64,000 nt of DNA from Treponema sp. (GTDB lineage: Bacteria; Spirochaetota; Spirochaetia; Treponematales; Treponemataceae): positions 62,001-126,000 of the forward strand of contig JAGAZB010000010.1 in the NCBI GenBank assembly GCA_017940255.1, in the 5' to 3' direction. Positions within the stretch are counted from its first letter, which is position 1. Each line of letters opens with the position of its first letter. This document shows, piece after piece, positions 40,301 to 47,430 of the stretch. The position numbers and the translations under genes were made by a program. Under the pieces are notes generated by a model that did not search any database, had not been told where the DNA came from, and saw only the letters and a list, made by a program, of their open reading frames with translations.

Positions 40301-41323
40301 CAGTTTGAGCGCGAAGAGACTGAAGAACATCTGAAAACTGGACTGGGACTTGATATTTCCAGAAGATTTGCGGAGCTTATGGGCGGTGTGCTTGTCTGCA
40401 GAAGTGTTTATGGCGAAGGCTCGGAGTTTATATTTACGCTCACTCAAAAAATTATAGACCCGACTCCTATTGGAGTTTTCCAGGAACATGACGATAGCGC
40501 AGTTGAAAGAGGGCCTTACATTCCTCAGTTTATAGCCCCTGATGCAGACGTTCTTGTAATCGATTCTAATAAAATGAATCTAGAGGTAATAAAAAATCTT
40601 CTTAAGGCGACAAAAGTCTTTATTACCACGGCCTTTACTGCCGAAGAAGGGCTTGAAAAAATCAGAACCAGTTCTTTTAACATAATTTTTGTTGATCAGA
40701 TGATTGTAAAAATGTATGGCGATGATTTGATAAGCAAGATTCGTGAATATACAGCAGACATTCCTGTTTATGTTATTACAGAAAATGCTGCTTTGGGCGA
40801 AGATTCTTATAAAGCAATGGGCTACAGCGGCTGCCTCTTAAATCCTATAGATTCCAAGCTTTTTGAAAGAATTATCATGAGAAATCTTCCTGAGTCTATG
40901 ATGGAAAAACCTTCTGCCGGAGATTTTTCCGAAAACCTTGCTGAAATCCCGGAAGAAATGAAATGGGTATATGAAGTTGAAGGCCTTTTTGTAGAACAGG
41001 GCATAAAGTATTCCGGCGGAGCCGGCGGATTTATTTTTGGCCTGCAGCTCTTTGTTGATACGATAGAGGAAAATAGCAGAAGAATTGATGAAGCATATAA
41101 AAAAGGTGATTTTAAGCAGCTGGAAGTAACGTCTTCTATCGTAAAAAATTCTTCAAGATTTATTGGAGCCGTTCAACTGGAAGAATTAGCGGCAAAAATG
41201 GAAGAAGCATGCAAAAAAGATGATAAGATATATATTGCCTCTCATATTGATAATCTGTTAAAGACTTATAGTGAATTTAAGGAAAAACTTAATAAGTTGA
41301 ATGGCAATAATCAGGAGATGTGA
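37304..41323 (+). CDS. Hybrid two-component protein (propeller, kinase-like, receiver, Hpt-like) lacking phosphoacceptor histidines
   Basis: 1339 residues. Signal peptide, then a periplasmic sensor of Reg_prop beta-propeller repeats (residues 45-650: YNAANGLPTSDANVILSSSDGYIWVGGYSGVFRYDG, IWIASSNQGVIKV, LTSDVVMRI), a Y_Y_Y-like domain (to about 760) and one membrane helix (VLAVRIVIALLVMIIVGLVVW). The dimerisation region reads FLSNMSQQIITPVNTIMGM where kinases have MSHEIRTP, so His is Gln. The ATPase domain keeps VLLKLLNNAIQYTFEGG, IKDTGVGIKE and TGLGLDISRR. The receiver keeps its Asp (NIIFVDQM), but the Lys is Asn (GCLLNPID). The C-terminal Hpt-like helix reads SSIVKNSSRFIGA, again without His. 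It may act as a ligand-dependent scaffold or ATPase switch rather than a phosphorelay. It overlaps no gene; the next starts 2 bp later. Confidence 0.85.
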   Translation: MNFSRSSNKLWIKLGASLVFLLSAQGLFAVTAGTEGKIGGGYAVTGQIPQMGYTFEVYNAANGLPTSDANVILSSSDGYIWVGGYSGVFRYDGTSFERLPTYLGASSGRGLFEDSKKRLWVATNDNGVVVLYDEKSRRYNYKDGLPSSSVRVFAEDAEGNIFIGTTSGVAYVDTQGRLYTLSDSRINEERILKLDSDSKGKIFGQTKNGNVFAIENCKITEFYTFEELGMEKITTLLADKHSSGIVYLATESSNIYYGSFGKKASDLRKINVAPLKNVHWLSYDCGRLWVSSTSMAGYLDERNRFQELINIPANCTIEMTTSDYQGNIWIASSNQGVIKVVTNNFVNLSDISGLLGETTNATCVHNGKLYIGTDRGLRILNSEKQPVADELSDFLGTSRIRCIVEDFEKNLWLATYTNNMGLVCQSADGKITSFTKEDGLLSNQIRTISIAKDGRVLVGTNGGLAIIKNGRVERTYGSEDGIKNTEFLTVAEGLDGDIYCGSDGDGIYVINDSGVRRIGRGEGLTSDVVMRIKRDEKHELLWLITSNSIGMIKNGVIKNVTSFPYNNNYDIYINDKDEVWILSSYGIYCVAVDNLIYDYVKDYRVYSIANGLPYSITGNSYSALDDDGNLYVAGREGVIRFNINHFFDSNALVKAGISAVFIDDKKISANADGSYTLPSSSKRIKLLVSVLDYTMNNPLVKVFLEGSGDPGITARKNELTPLEYTSLPYGNYALRIQVMGNDGKTPVLDNSVTIIKKPKLLEVLAVRIVIALLVMIIVGLVVWRFMKATVIRRQYSELRQAKDDVERANMARSRFLSNMSQQIITPVNTIMGMNEMIMREDARDVPKTYFMSIMNYAFDIRTASESLAALVSDLFEMTKIETGALELVQTEYDLQDILRSVIIPVRERSLEKGLKFDVNIDEMVPKRLYGDVGKIRQVLLKLLNNAIQYTFEGGFELKLSMEERTDNECGLCFSIKDTGVGIKENEVEGLFSPYGQPGQQFEREETEEHLKTGLGLDISRRFAELMGGVLVCRSVYGEGSEFIFTLTQKIIDPTPIGVFQEHDDSAVERGPYIPQFIAPDADVLVIDSNKMNLEVIKNLLKATKVFITTAFTAEEGLEKIRTSSFNIIFVDQMIVKMYGDDLISKIREYTADIPVYVITENAALGEDSYKAMGYSGCLLNPIDSKLFERIIMRNLPESMMEKPSAGDFSENLAEIPEEMKWVYEVEGLFVEQGIKYSGGAGGFIFGLQLFVDTIEENSRRIDEAYKKGDFKQLEVTSSIVKNSSRFIGAVQLEELAAKMEEACKKDDKIYIASHIDNLLKTYSEFKEKLNKLNGNNQEM

Positions 41324-41324
41324 A

Positions 41325-43676
41325 ATGTTTGAATTTATAAGAAATCATCAGCTGAATATAATGCTTGCTCTTTGCGCAATGTCTGCATTGATGGGAATTT
41401 TGCTTCTTATTACAAGATTTCTTCCCAAAAGACGTAAATGGATTCTGATTGCAATGGAAGTGATTGCCACTCTGCTTTTGGGCTTTGACCGGGCTGCCTA
41501 TATTTATTCCGGCAACAGAGGGGCTGCCGGCTACATAATTGTAAGGCTTGCCAATTTTATGGTCTTTTTCCTTACTTCGGGGATTGTTTTTACCTTCAAC
41601 CTTTATCTTATAGATTTGCTTGAAAGAATTGGGGAATATAGAAAACCCCGAAGGCTTAATCTGGTCGCTATTGCCTGTATTATTGAAATGCTGATGGTCG
41701 TTGCAAATATTTTTACAGGTCTTTATTTTTATTTTGATGAAGAAAACTTTTATCACAGGGGAAATGGCTTTTTGCTGTGTTATATCGTGCCGGTTATTGC
41801 CCCCTTAATTCAGTTTTCTGTAATTCAGAAGTATAAAAAATCATTCAGCCGTTATATTTATATAGCTCTCTGCCTTTATATATTCGTGCCTATCATTGTC
41901 GGAATTATTCAGATATTCACATACGGAATTTCAATTGTAAATATGGCAATGGTACTCGTTTCTGTTTCTTTATATATGTTTTCTTATCTTGATATAAATG
42001 AAGAAGTACAAAGAACACATAAAAAAGAAATGCTGAATTTAAAAGAAGAAAGAGAGGGAATGAAAAACCTTTTTGAACAGACCGTTACTTCTTTTACAAG
42101 TGCCGTTGAGCAGAGAAATCATTTGTGGAAAGGAAAAAGCCTGAAAGTTGCGGAAATCGCCCGGAAAATTGCAGAAAAAAGCGGAATGACAGAAAATGAA
42201 TGTGAAGAAGTTTATTATGCGGCTCTTTTGCACGATGCGGGTTTTGTTACACTTCCGGATTCTCTTTTGGATAAGGAAGTTTTTACTGAAGATGAAGAAA
42301 AAATAATTCATAACATACCGCGTCTTTCCAGCGAAATTCTTTCAGGAATTAAGGAATTTCCTTATCTAAGCGAGACTGCCCTTTACTGTTCGGAACTTTA
42401 TGACGGGCGCGGCTATCCCGAAGGCTTAAAGGGCGAGCAGATTCCTGTGATGGCCCGCATTATTGCAGTCGCTGACGCATACGTAAAGGCTATTTTTAAA
42501 ACTAAGACCCGAAATTCCGTGCCTATGGCAGTTGTGAGGGAAGAATTTGTAAAGGAAGCAGGCGGAAAATTTGACCCTGTTTTTTCTAATATTATGGTAC
42601 AGCTGCTGGATGCCGGAGACGCGGGACCTGTAGAAGAAGAAAATTACACTGTAGAAACAGAACTTTCTTGCGAAGACTATAGGTCAAATGTTTCTGTGGG
42701 AATCCCTATTTTGCAAAGTGAAATATGCGTTACCTTTAAGGCAAGCCTGCAAGACTCTGATGGCAAGAATGGATTCTTTTCAGCTCCTTCTATCATTCTT
42801 TTTGATTCTTTTGACAGACGGGTCCATACAGATGAGCAGCTTATAGAAGATTACCGCTATATTGAATATGGCGAACTCTGGTTTGATGGTCACAGCATTT
42901 CTACTAATGTTAGAAATATGGAAGTGCAGGTGAGTGAGAAAAACGAAAGTGATAATCTTTATAAAATTACAGCCGGAAGATATGAAGACCATATTGTTTT
43001 AACTCTTGAAAGCGGAAAGAAAATGGTAAAGGCAATTATTGCCCTTCCAGATATTTCCCGTTCAATTTACATAGGCCTTACTGGTGAACACTGTAAACTG
43101 GAAAATATTCAGATTGACTTTACTGCAAAATTCCTGGAAGAAAAGGATATTCCTCGTATTGCTGATCAGATTACTTTTATAAACAGAATTGAAGCAGATA
43201 TTCCAAATGTGCAGATTAACAGTACGCTTTCTGCTTATACAGAAGGAATCAGTTTGAAAAATCAGACTTCTGTCGCTTTCCATACCATGAGTTTCCCTGA
43301 TTCCAGCTTTGTATGGCATTGTCCTTATATAGTGCTTTTTTATTCAGAAGACGGAAAGGTTGGCGGCAAAAACTACCGTGAATATGCCCTGGTAAAACTT
43401 AACGGCGAAGATAACGGTTCTAATGATTATGCGGAAAACCATTTTGTTATGAAAAAAGACTCTGCCTTTAAGAGCTGGGAAGTGTGGAAAGAGTGTAACA
43501 AGGCCGGACTTGAATGTGAGATTGAATTTCAAAGGCAGGGAAACTCTATTACAATGACAACTTATAATCTTGGAATACATATTGAAAACACAACTTTACT
43601 TCACAATGCACCAAAAGAAGTGTATGTTGCCCTTACTGGTGACCAGTGTGCCCTCACCGATATTCGCATCCGCTAG
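41325..43676 (+). CDS. Membrane protein with degenerate HD-GYP domain and duplicated C-terminal beta domain
   Basis: 783 residues from ATG 41325, with AGGAG 7 bp upstream; the frame is open eight codons further left inside the previous gene. About seven membrane helices occupy residues 1-215. The HD-GYP-like domain (residues about 250-420) shows LLHDAGFVTLPDSLLDKEVFT, IIHNIPRLSSEIL, CSELYDGRGYPEGLKGEQIP and ARIIAVADAYVKA. Compared with a working domain, the Lys of HDxGK is Phe, the HHE pair is Cys-Ser-Glu, and the Asp of DVFDA is Val, so catalysis is doubtful; ligand binding is possible. The final 330 residues contain two similar beta units, ending SIYIGLTGEHCKLENIQIDF and EVYVALTGDQCALTDIRIR. 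It is translationally close to the hybrid protein and probably functions with it. Confidence 0.82.
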   Translation: MFEFIRNHQLNIMLALCAMSALMGILLLITRFLPKRRKWILIAMEVIATLLLGFDRAAYIYSGNRGAAGYIIVRLANFMVFFLTSGIVFTFNLYLIDLLERIGEYRKPRRLNLVAIACIIEMLMVVANIFTGLYFYFDEENFYHRGNGFLLCYIVPVIAPLIQFSVIQKYKKSFSRYIYIALCLYIFVPIIVGIIQIFTYGISIVNMAMVLVSVSLYMFSYLDINEEVQRTHKKEMLNLKEEREGMKNLFEQTVTSFTSAVEQRNHLWKGKSLKVAEIARKIAEKSGMTENECEEVYYAALLHDAGFVTLPDSLLDKEVFTEDEEKIIHNIPRLSSEILSGIKEFPYLSETALYCSELYDGRGYPEGLKGEQIPVMARIIAVADAYVKAIFKTKTRNSVPMAVVREEFVKEAGGKFDPVFSNIMVQLLDAGDAGPVEEENYTVETELSCEDYRSNVSVGIPILQSEICVTFKASLQDSDGKNGFFSAPSIILFDSFDRRVHTDEQLIEDYRYIEYGELWFDGHSISTNVRNMEVQVSEKNESDNLYKITAGRYEDHIVLTLESGKKMVKAIIALPDISRSIYIGLTGEHCKLENIQIDFTAKFLEEKDIPRIADQITFINRIEADIPNVQINSTLSAYTEGISLKNQTSVAFHTMSFPDSSFVWHCPYIVLFYSEDGKVGGKNYREYALVKLNGEDNGSNDYAENHFVMKKDSAFKSWEVWKECNKAGLECEIEFQRQGNSITMTTYNLGIHIENTTLLHNAPKEVYVALTGDQCALTDIRIR

Positions 43677-43710
43677 CTTTGGCAGGTTCTCTTCTGCTGG
43701 CTATAGGTGA

Positions 43711-43834
43711 TTGTAATTTAAGGTGGAATTTAATATTATAAAAGAACTTTAATATTTATGCATAGCTGATTTCCGCCCCGTAAGGTGCTCGCCCAGAATA
43801 TTGGGGAAATTGCGGACTTTGGCGAGGTGGATTT
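43711..43834 (+). promoter_or_regulatory. Promoter and possible structured leader of thrA
   Basis: TTGTAA (43711-43716), a 17-bp spacer, TATTAT (43734-43739), then a leader of about 90 nt. It contains GCCCAGAATATTGGGG and flanking CCGC/GCGG, so it can fold. GCGAGGTGG lies 5-7 bp before the thrA ATG. No leader peptide rich in Thr or Ile codons and no known riboswitch is recognised. Confidence 0.45.
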
Positions 43835-46339
43835 ATGATTACATTAAAATTCGGTGGAACGTCTATGGCAAATGCCAGACGTATTCTTGCTTCTGCGGAT
43901 ATTATTATTAACCGCGCAAAGGAAGACAGACTTTCTGTTGTTGTAAGTGCTGCAGCAGGTGTTTCTAACACTCTTCAGGCTGCAATTGATGCCTGCATTT
44001 CTGGTATCAGCGGCACAAATTATGTTAGCGATATTCGAAATACCCACAACGAAATTTGTCTTGAACTTCAGTCTAAACTTCCAGGTTTTGATGCTGAAAA
44101 GGTAATGACTCGTCTTGAGCCGAATTTTGGTGAGCTTGAAAAACTCCTCGCCGGTTGTGTTTCTTTTGGTGAATGTCCTGATACTGTTCACTGCCGCATT
44201 ATGGGTATGGGTGAACTTCTTTCTGCCCCAATTATGGAAAACGTATTGCTGGCAAAAAAGCAGAGTGTAATCTTCCTGGATTCTCGAAAATTTGTATTTA
44301 CTACGGGAAATCAGAAGGAAGGGGAAGCTGATTATTCAGCTTGTAATGAAGCTTGTGCTCCATTCCGCGATGGTGCTTCACCTCAGCAGACCCGCATTCT
44401 TTTGTTCCCTGGCTTTATCTGTACATGGTCTGGTGGAACTGGAACAAAACCTGTTATGGGACTTTTGGGCCGCAACGGTTCAGACTTTTCTGCCGCAATT
44501 ATTGGTGCCAGCCTCCGCGTAAAGCGTGTTGAATTCTGGACTGATGTAGACGGAGTTTACACAGCAGACCCTCGCGTTGTAAAAGATGCAATTCTTGTTG
44601 ACGATATGTCTTATGAAGAAGCAATGGAACTTTCATTCTTTGGTTCTAAAGTTCTTCATCCAAAAACAATTGCTCCTCTTCAGGCAAAGGGAATTGAAGC
44701 CTGGAGTTTGAACAGCCATAATCCTAGTGCCCGCGGTACCCGTATTGGAAAGGGACCTTTTGAAAGCCGCGGCAAGTCTAGCATCTGCGGTATTTCTTCG
44801 CTCAAGCATGTTAGCATGATTAGTGTAGGCGGTTCTCTTATGCGCGGCCGCACTGGTATGGCAAGCAAGATTTTCTCTGCAGTATCTTCTGCCGGCAGCT
44901 CTATTCTTTTGATTACTCAGTCTTCTTCTGAATATACAATTTCTTTCTGTGTTCGTGATACAGAGGCAGACCTTGTAAAAGACGCTCTTGAAGCAAAATT
45001 CGAGCTTGAAATCCGCGAAAAACTGATTGACGCAATTGATGTTCGCAAGGACTGCGCTATTGTAAGCGTTGTCGGAGATGGCATGATTGCTAACCGCGGT
45101 GTTGCAGGTAAGTTTCTCAATGCTCTTTCTAGTCAGGATATTAATATTCTGGCAATTGCTCAGGGAAGCAGCGAGCGTTGTATTTCTGCCGTTATCGAAA
45201 ACGAATATGCTGATACTGCCGTTCGTGCTGTACATCAGTTCTTCTTCCATACTGCTCAGACCATAGAAGTATTTGCTTTTGGTGCTGGAACAATTGGTGG
45301 AACAATGATTGACCAGATCCGCGACCAGCGCGAGAAGTTGTTGAAAGAAAATGTTGATATCAAGGTCCTCTGTATTACAACAATCGACGGTATGATTTTG
45401 AATGAAGATGGACTTGATTTGAGCAACTGGCGCGACCAGATGAAAAAGCCAGACTTCCCATTCAATTCTAATCAGAATGTTGATGATATTATCAAGTTTG
45501 TAAAAGAAAAGAAGCCTCTGAACCCTGTATTTGTTGATTGTACTGCTTCTTACGATTTACCAGAGCGCTACCTTGATATCTTAAATGCAGGTATGAGCAT
45601 TGCAACACCAAATAAGCGTGCAAACTCTATGGATATTAATTTCTATAAAGAACTTCGCCGTACTGCAAACAAGATGCACCGCCGCTTCCTGTATGAAACA
45701 AACGTTGGTGCAGGTCTTCCTATCATCGATACTTTGCAGAACCTTTATAAATCTGGTGATAAGCTTGAAAGCTTCAACGGAATTATGTCTGGTTCTCTTT
45801 CTTATATTTTTGGAAAACTCGACGAAGGCGTTCCATTCAGTAAGGCTGTTCTTGAAGCAAAAGAACTGCGCTACACTGAACCGGACCCACGCGATGATTT
45901 GAACGGAATGGACGTTGCCCGCAAGGGACTTATTATTGCCCGCGAATCTGGTTATGACATTGAGCTTTCTGATATTCAGATGTTCAAGGTATTCCCAGAC
46001 AGTTTTGATTCAAGCGGAACTGTTGAAGAGTTCCTGAAGAAGCTTCCTGAAGTTGATGACTACTTTGCAAAGAAAATTGCCGATCTCAAAAAGAAGGGCA
46101 AGGTTTTGCGCATGGGTGCGACAATTAAAGACGGCAAGGTTAGCGTTGGTATGATGGAAGTTGGCCAGGATGACCCACTTTACAGCGTAAAGGGTGGTGA
46201 AAACGCCTTTGTATTCTACACAGAACGCTACCAGCCAATTCCTTTGACTGTCCGCGGTTATGGTGCTGGTGCAGGCGTTACTGCTGCCGGTGTATTCGGG
46301 GATATTCTGAGAACTGTTTCCTTCAATCCGGAGCAGTAA
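43835..46339 (+). CDS. thrA: Bifunctional aspartokinase/homoserine dehydrogenase
   Basis: 834 residues. Catalyses the first and third steps from aspartate to threonine and methionine. Aspartokinase domain (residues 1-290): KFGGTSMANARRI, VVVSAAAGVSNTL, WSGGTGTKPVMGLLGRNGSDFSAA, WTDVDGVYTADPRVV, SYEEAMELSFFGSKVLHPKTI. Two ACT domains (about 305-460: SMISVGGSLMRGRTGMASKIFSAVSS, CAIVSVVGDGMIANRGVAGKF) suggest feedback inhibition by threonine. Homoserine dehydrogenase domain (about 465-834): FAFGAGTIGGTMIDQI, VDCTASYDLPERY, ATPNKRANSMD, LYETNVGAGLPIIDTLQNL and SGSLSYIFGKLDEG. Fusion in the ThrA/MetL order. ilvN follows after 35 bp. Confidence 0.97.
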   Translation: MITLKFGGTSMANARRILASADIIINRAKEDRLSVVVSAAAGVSNTLQAAIDACISGISGTNYVSDIRNTHNEICLELQSKLPGFDAEKVMTRLEPNFGELEKLLAGCVSFGECPDTVHCRIMGMGELLSAPIMENVLLAKKQSVIFLDSRKFVFTTGNQKEGEADYSACNEACAPFRDGASPQQTRILLFPGFICTWSGGTGTKPVMGLLGRNGSDFSAAIIGASLRVKRVEFWTDVDGVYTADPRVVKDAILVDDMSYEEAMELSFFGSKVLHPKTIAPLQAKGIEAWSLNSHNPSARGTRIGKGPFESRGKSSICGISSLKHVSMISVGGSLMRGRTGMASKIFSAVSSAGSSILLITQSSSEYTISFCVRDTEADLVKDALEAKFELEIREKLIDAIDVRKDCAIVSVVGDGMIANRGVAGKFLNALSSQDINILAIAQGSSERCISAVIENEYADTAVRAVHQFFFHTAQTIEVFAFGAGTIGGTMIDQIRDQREKLLKENVDIKVLCITTIDGMILNEDGLDLSNWRDQMKKPDFPFNSNQNVDDIIKFVKEKKPLNPVFVDCTASYDLPERYLDILNAGMSIATPNKRANSMDINFYKELRRTANKMHRRFLYETNVGAGLPIIDTLQNLYKSGDKLESFNGIMSGSLSYIFGKLDEGVPFSKAVLEAKELRYTEPDPRDDLNGMDVARKGLIIARESGYDIELSDIQMFKVFPDSFDSSGTVEEFLKKLPEVDDYFAKKIADLKKKGKVLRMGATIKDGKVSVGMMEVGQDDPLYSVKGGENAFVFYTERYQPIPLTVRGYGAGAGVTAAGVFGDILRTVSFNPEQ

Positions 46340-46374
46340 GATTCCCCGGACAATCCATTGTGGAGTGAATATTT

Positions 46375-46863
46375 ATGGAAAAATACGTATTAAGTGTACT
46401 TGTAGAAAATAAAACCGGTGTTCTTAGCCGTGTTGCAGGGCTTTTCAGCCGACGCGGTTACAATATTGACTCACTTACAGTGTGCGAAACCGATAAACCA
46501 GAGCAGAGCCGCATGACAATTGTTGTTAGCGGCGACGAGCAGATTCTGGAGCAGATTCAAAAACAGCTTGCAAAACTTCAGGAAGTTATTTCTATCAAAA
46601 AATGCGAAAGAGCTTCCAGCGTTCAGCGAGAAATGTCTTTGATTAAGGTTCGTGCAGAGGCAAGTAACCGTGGAACAATCATAGAAACCTGTGATATTTA
46701 CAAGGCCCGCATTGTTGATGTAGGACTGGAATCTGTGATTATTGAAATTACTGGAAGCGAAGAAAAGGTAGAAAGTCTTTTACGTCTTTTAGAGCCTTAC
46801 GGTATTCTGGAATATGTGCGCACAGGACTTACTGCACTGGACCGTGGAAGTATTGTAATGTAG
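46375..46863 (+). CDS. ilvN: Acetolactate synthase small (regulatory) subunit
   Basis: 162 residues. An N-terminal ACT domain (YVLSVLVENKTGVLSRVAGLFSRRGYNIDSLTV) and the typical second half (ALIKV-like MSLIKVRAEASNRGTIIETCDIYKARIVDVGLESVIIEITGSEEKVESLLRLLEPYGILEYVRTG). It regulates the catalytic IlvB/IlvG subunit with valine feedback. The large subunit is not in this window. TGGAG lies 8 bp before the ATG. It is probably co-transcribed with thrA, linking threonine (the isoleucine precursor) to branched-chain synthesis. Confidence 0.95.
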   Translation: MEKYVLSVLVENKTGVLSRVAGLFSRRGYNIDSLTVCETDKPEQSRMTIVVSGDEQILEQIQKQLAKLQEVISIKKCERASSVQREMSLIKVRAEASNRGTIIETCDIYKARIVDVGLESVIIEITGSEEKVESLLRLLEPYGILEYVRTGLTALDRGSIVM

Positions 46864-46869
46864 ATGAGA

Positions 46870-46896
46870 GATTGTCCGAGCAAAGCGGACAATGAC
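46870..46896. repeat. 27-bp palindromic repeat after ilvN
   Basis: Reverse-oriented unit GATTGTCCG-AGCAAAG-CGGACAATGAC, stem ATTGTCCG/CGGACAAT, starting 7 bp after the ilvN stop. Confidence 0.8.
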
Positions 46897-46916
46897 AACT
46901 GGTGCTGCGGGCAGCT

Positions 46917-47387
46917 TTACAGTTTGCGCCAGACTGAATCTGAAACTGCTGCTGAAGTTTCAGAAATCCTTTCTGCAATGCCAAGTCTAAAAATCCTGAA
47001 TTCCTTAGGGAAGTTCAGGATTTTTTTATTTTGGGACAAGGCCTGTGTAAGTGGGGCTGTTGGCTCGGAGAGGGATGCTGGGAGACTTTCCTTGCTGTTC
47101 AGGGGATAGAGCAGAGTAAATTCGTTTTTAATCAGCTGATTATTTACCTGCATTGTGATAGTCGCAACAATCTTTCCATCTTTAAAAAAGGGTTCTTCCA
47201 TAATTACACTGGAAATGTTAATTTCCTTCAGTTTTTCTTCAATTTGTGGAAGCTCTTCTGGAAGAGGAAACCATAATGGAGGCTTCTTGTAATAAATCAG
47301 ATTGAATTTTGCCAGCTGGTCTCTTAGAATTTTCTGGTATTTTGAGATTTTCAGGGCGTCATCAGGGTGGGGAATTATTACAAGCAT
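46917..47387 (-). CDS. Hypothetical protein, divergent from the HEGWH protein gene
   Basis: 156 residues (MLVIIPHPDDALKISKYQKILRDQL ...), no signal peptide or membrane helix. The middle (LPQIEEKLKEINISSVIMEEPFFKDGKIVATITMQV) alternates helix and strand. No family recognised. A -10 box (TATACT) ends 6 bp before the ATG, and there is no ribosome-binding site, so leaderless translation is likely. Its 3' part contains, on the other strand, the thrA-ilvN terminator, which encodes the ILNFPKEFRIFRL stretch. It is transcribed away from the membrane protein at 47431 across only 43 bp, hinting at joint control. Confidence 0.6.
   Translation of the reverse strand: MLVIIPHPDDALKISKYQKILRDQLAKFNLIYYKKPPLWFPLPEELPQIEEKLKEINISSVIMEEPFFKDGKIVATITMQVNNQLIKNEFTLLYPLNSKESLPASLSEPTAPLTQALSQNKKILNFPKEFRIFRLGIAERISETSAAVSDSVWRKL
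46991..47027 (+). terminator. Rho-independent terminator of thrA-ilvN, inside the opposite gene
   Basis: AATCCTGAA (46992-47000) pairs with TTCAGGATT (47014-47022), the loop has extra TTCC/GGAA pairing, and TTTTTTT follows. It lies about 130 bp after the ilvN stop and inside the coding region of the minus-strand gene. Confidence 0.8.
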
Positions 47388-47430
47388 AAAAACAGTATAA
47401 TCTTTTTTTGAAATTTGATATAGTTCTAAT
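47388..47430. promoter_or_regulatory. Compact divergent promoter region with two leaderless -10 boxes
   Basis: 43 bp between two start codons. Plus strand: TATAGT (47419-47424) ends 6 bp before ATG 47431. Minus strand: TATACT ends 6 bp before the ATG at 47387. Neither gene has a ribosome-binding site, and the -35 regions must overlap. Confidence 0.5.

Noticed and set aside
41289-41756. 155-codon open frame antisense to the degenerate HD-GYP gene
   Set aside because: Shadow of a real gene; composition is low-complexity Lys/Asn/Ile, and no ribosome-binding site is present.
43745-43834. Known riboswitch or T-box before thrA
   Set aside because: The leader is too short for a T-box, has no specifier loop or terminator-antiterminator pair, and does not match a class I can recognise.
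44633-45250. 205-codon open frame antisense to thrA
   Set aside because: Lies wholly inside the confidently identified thrA gene and shows no family features.
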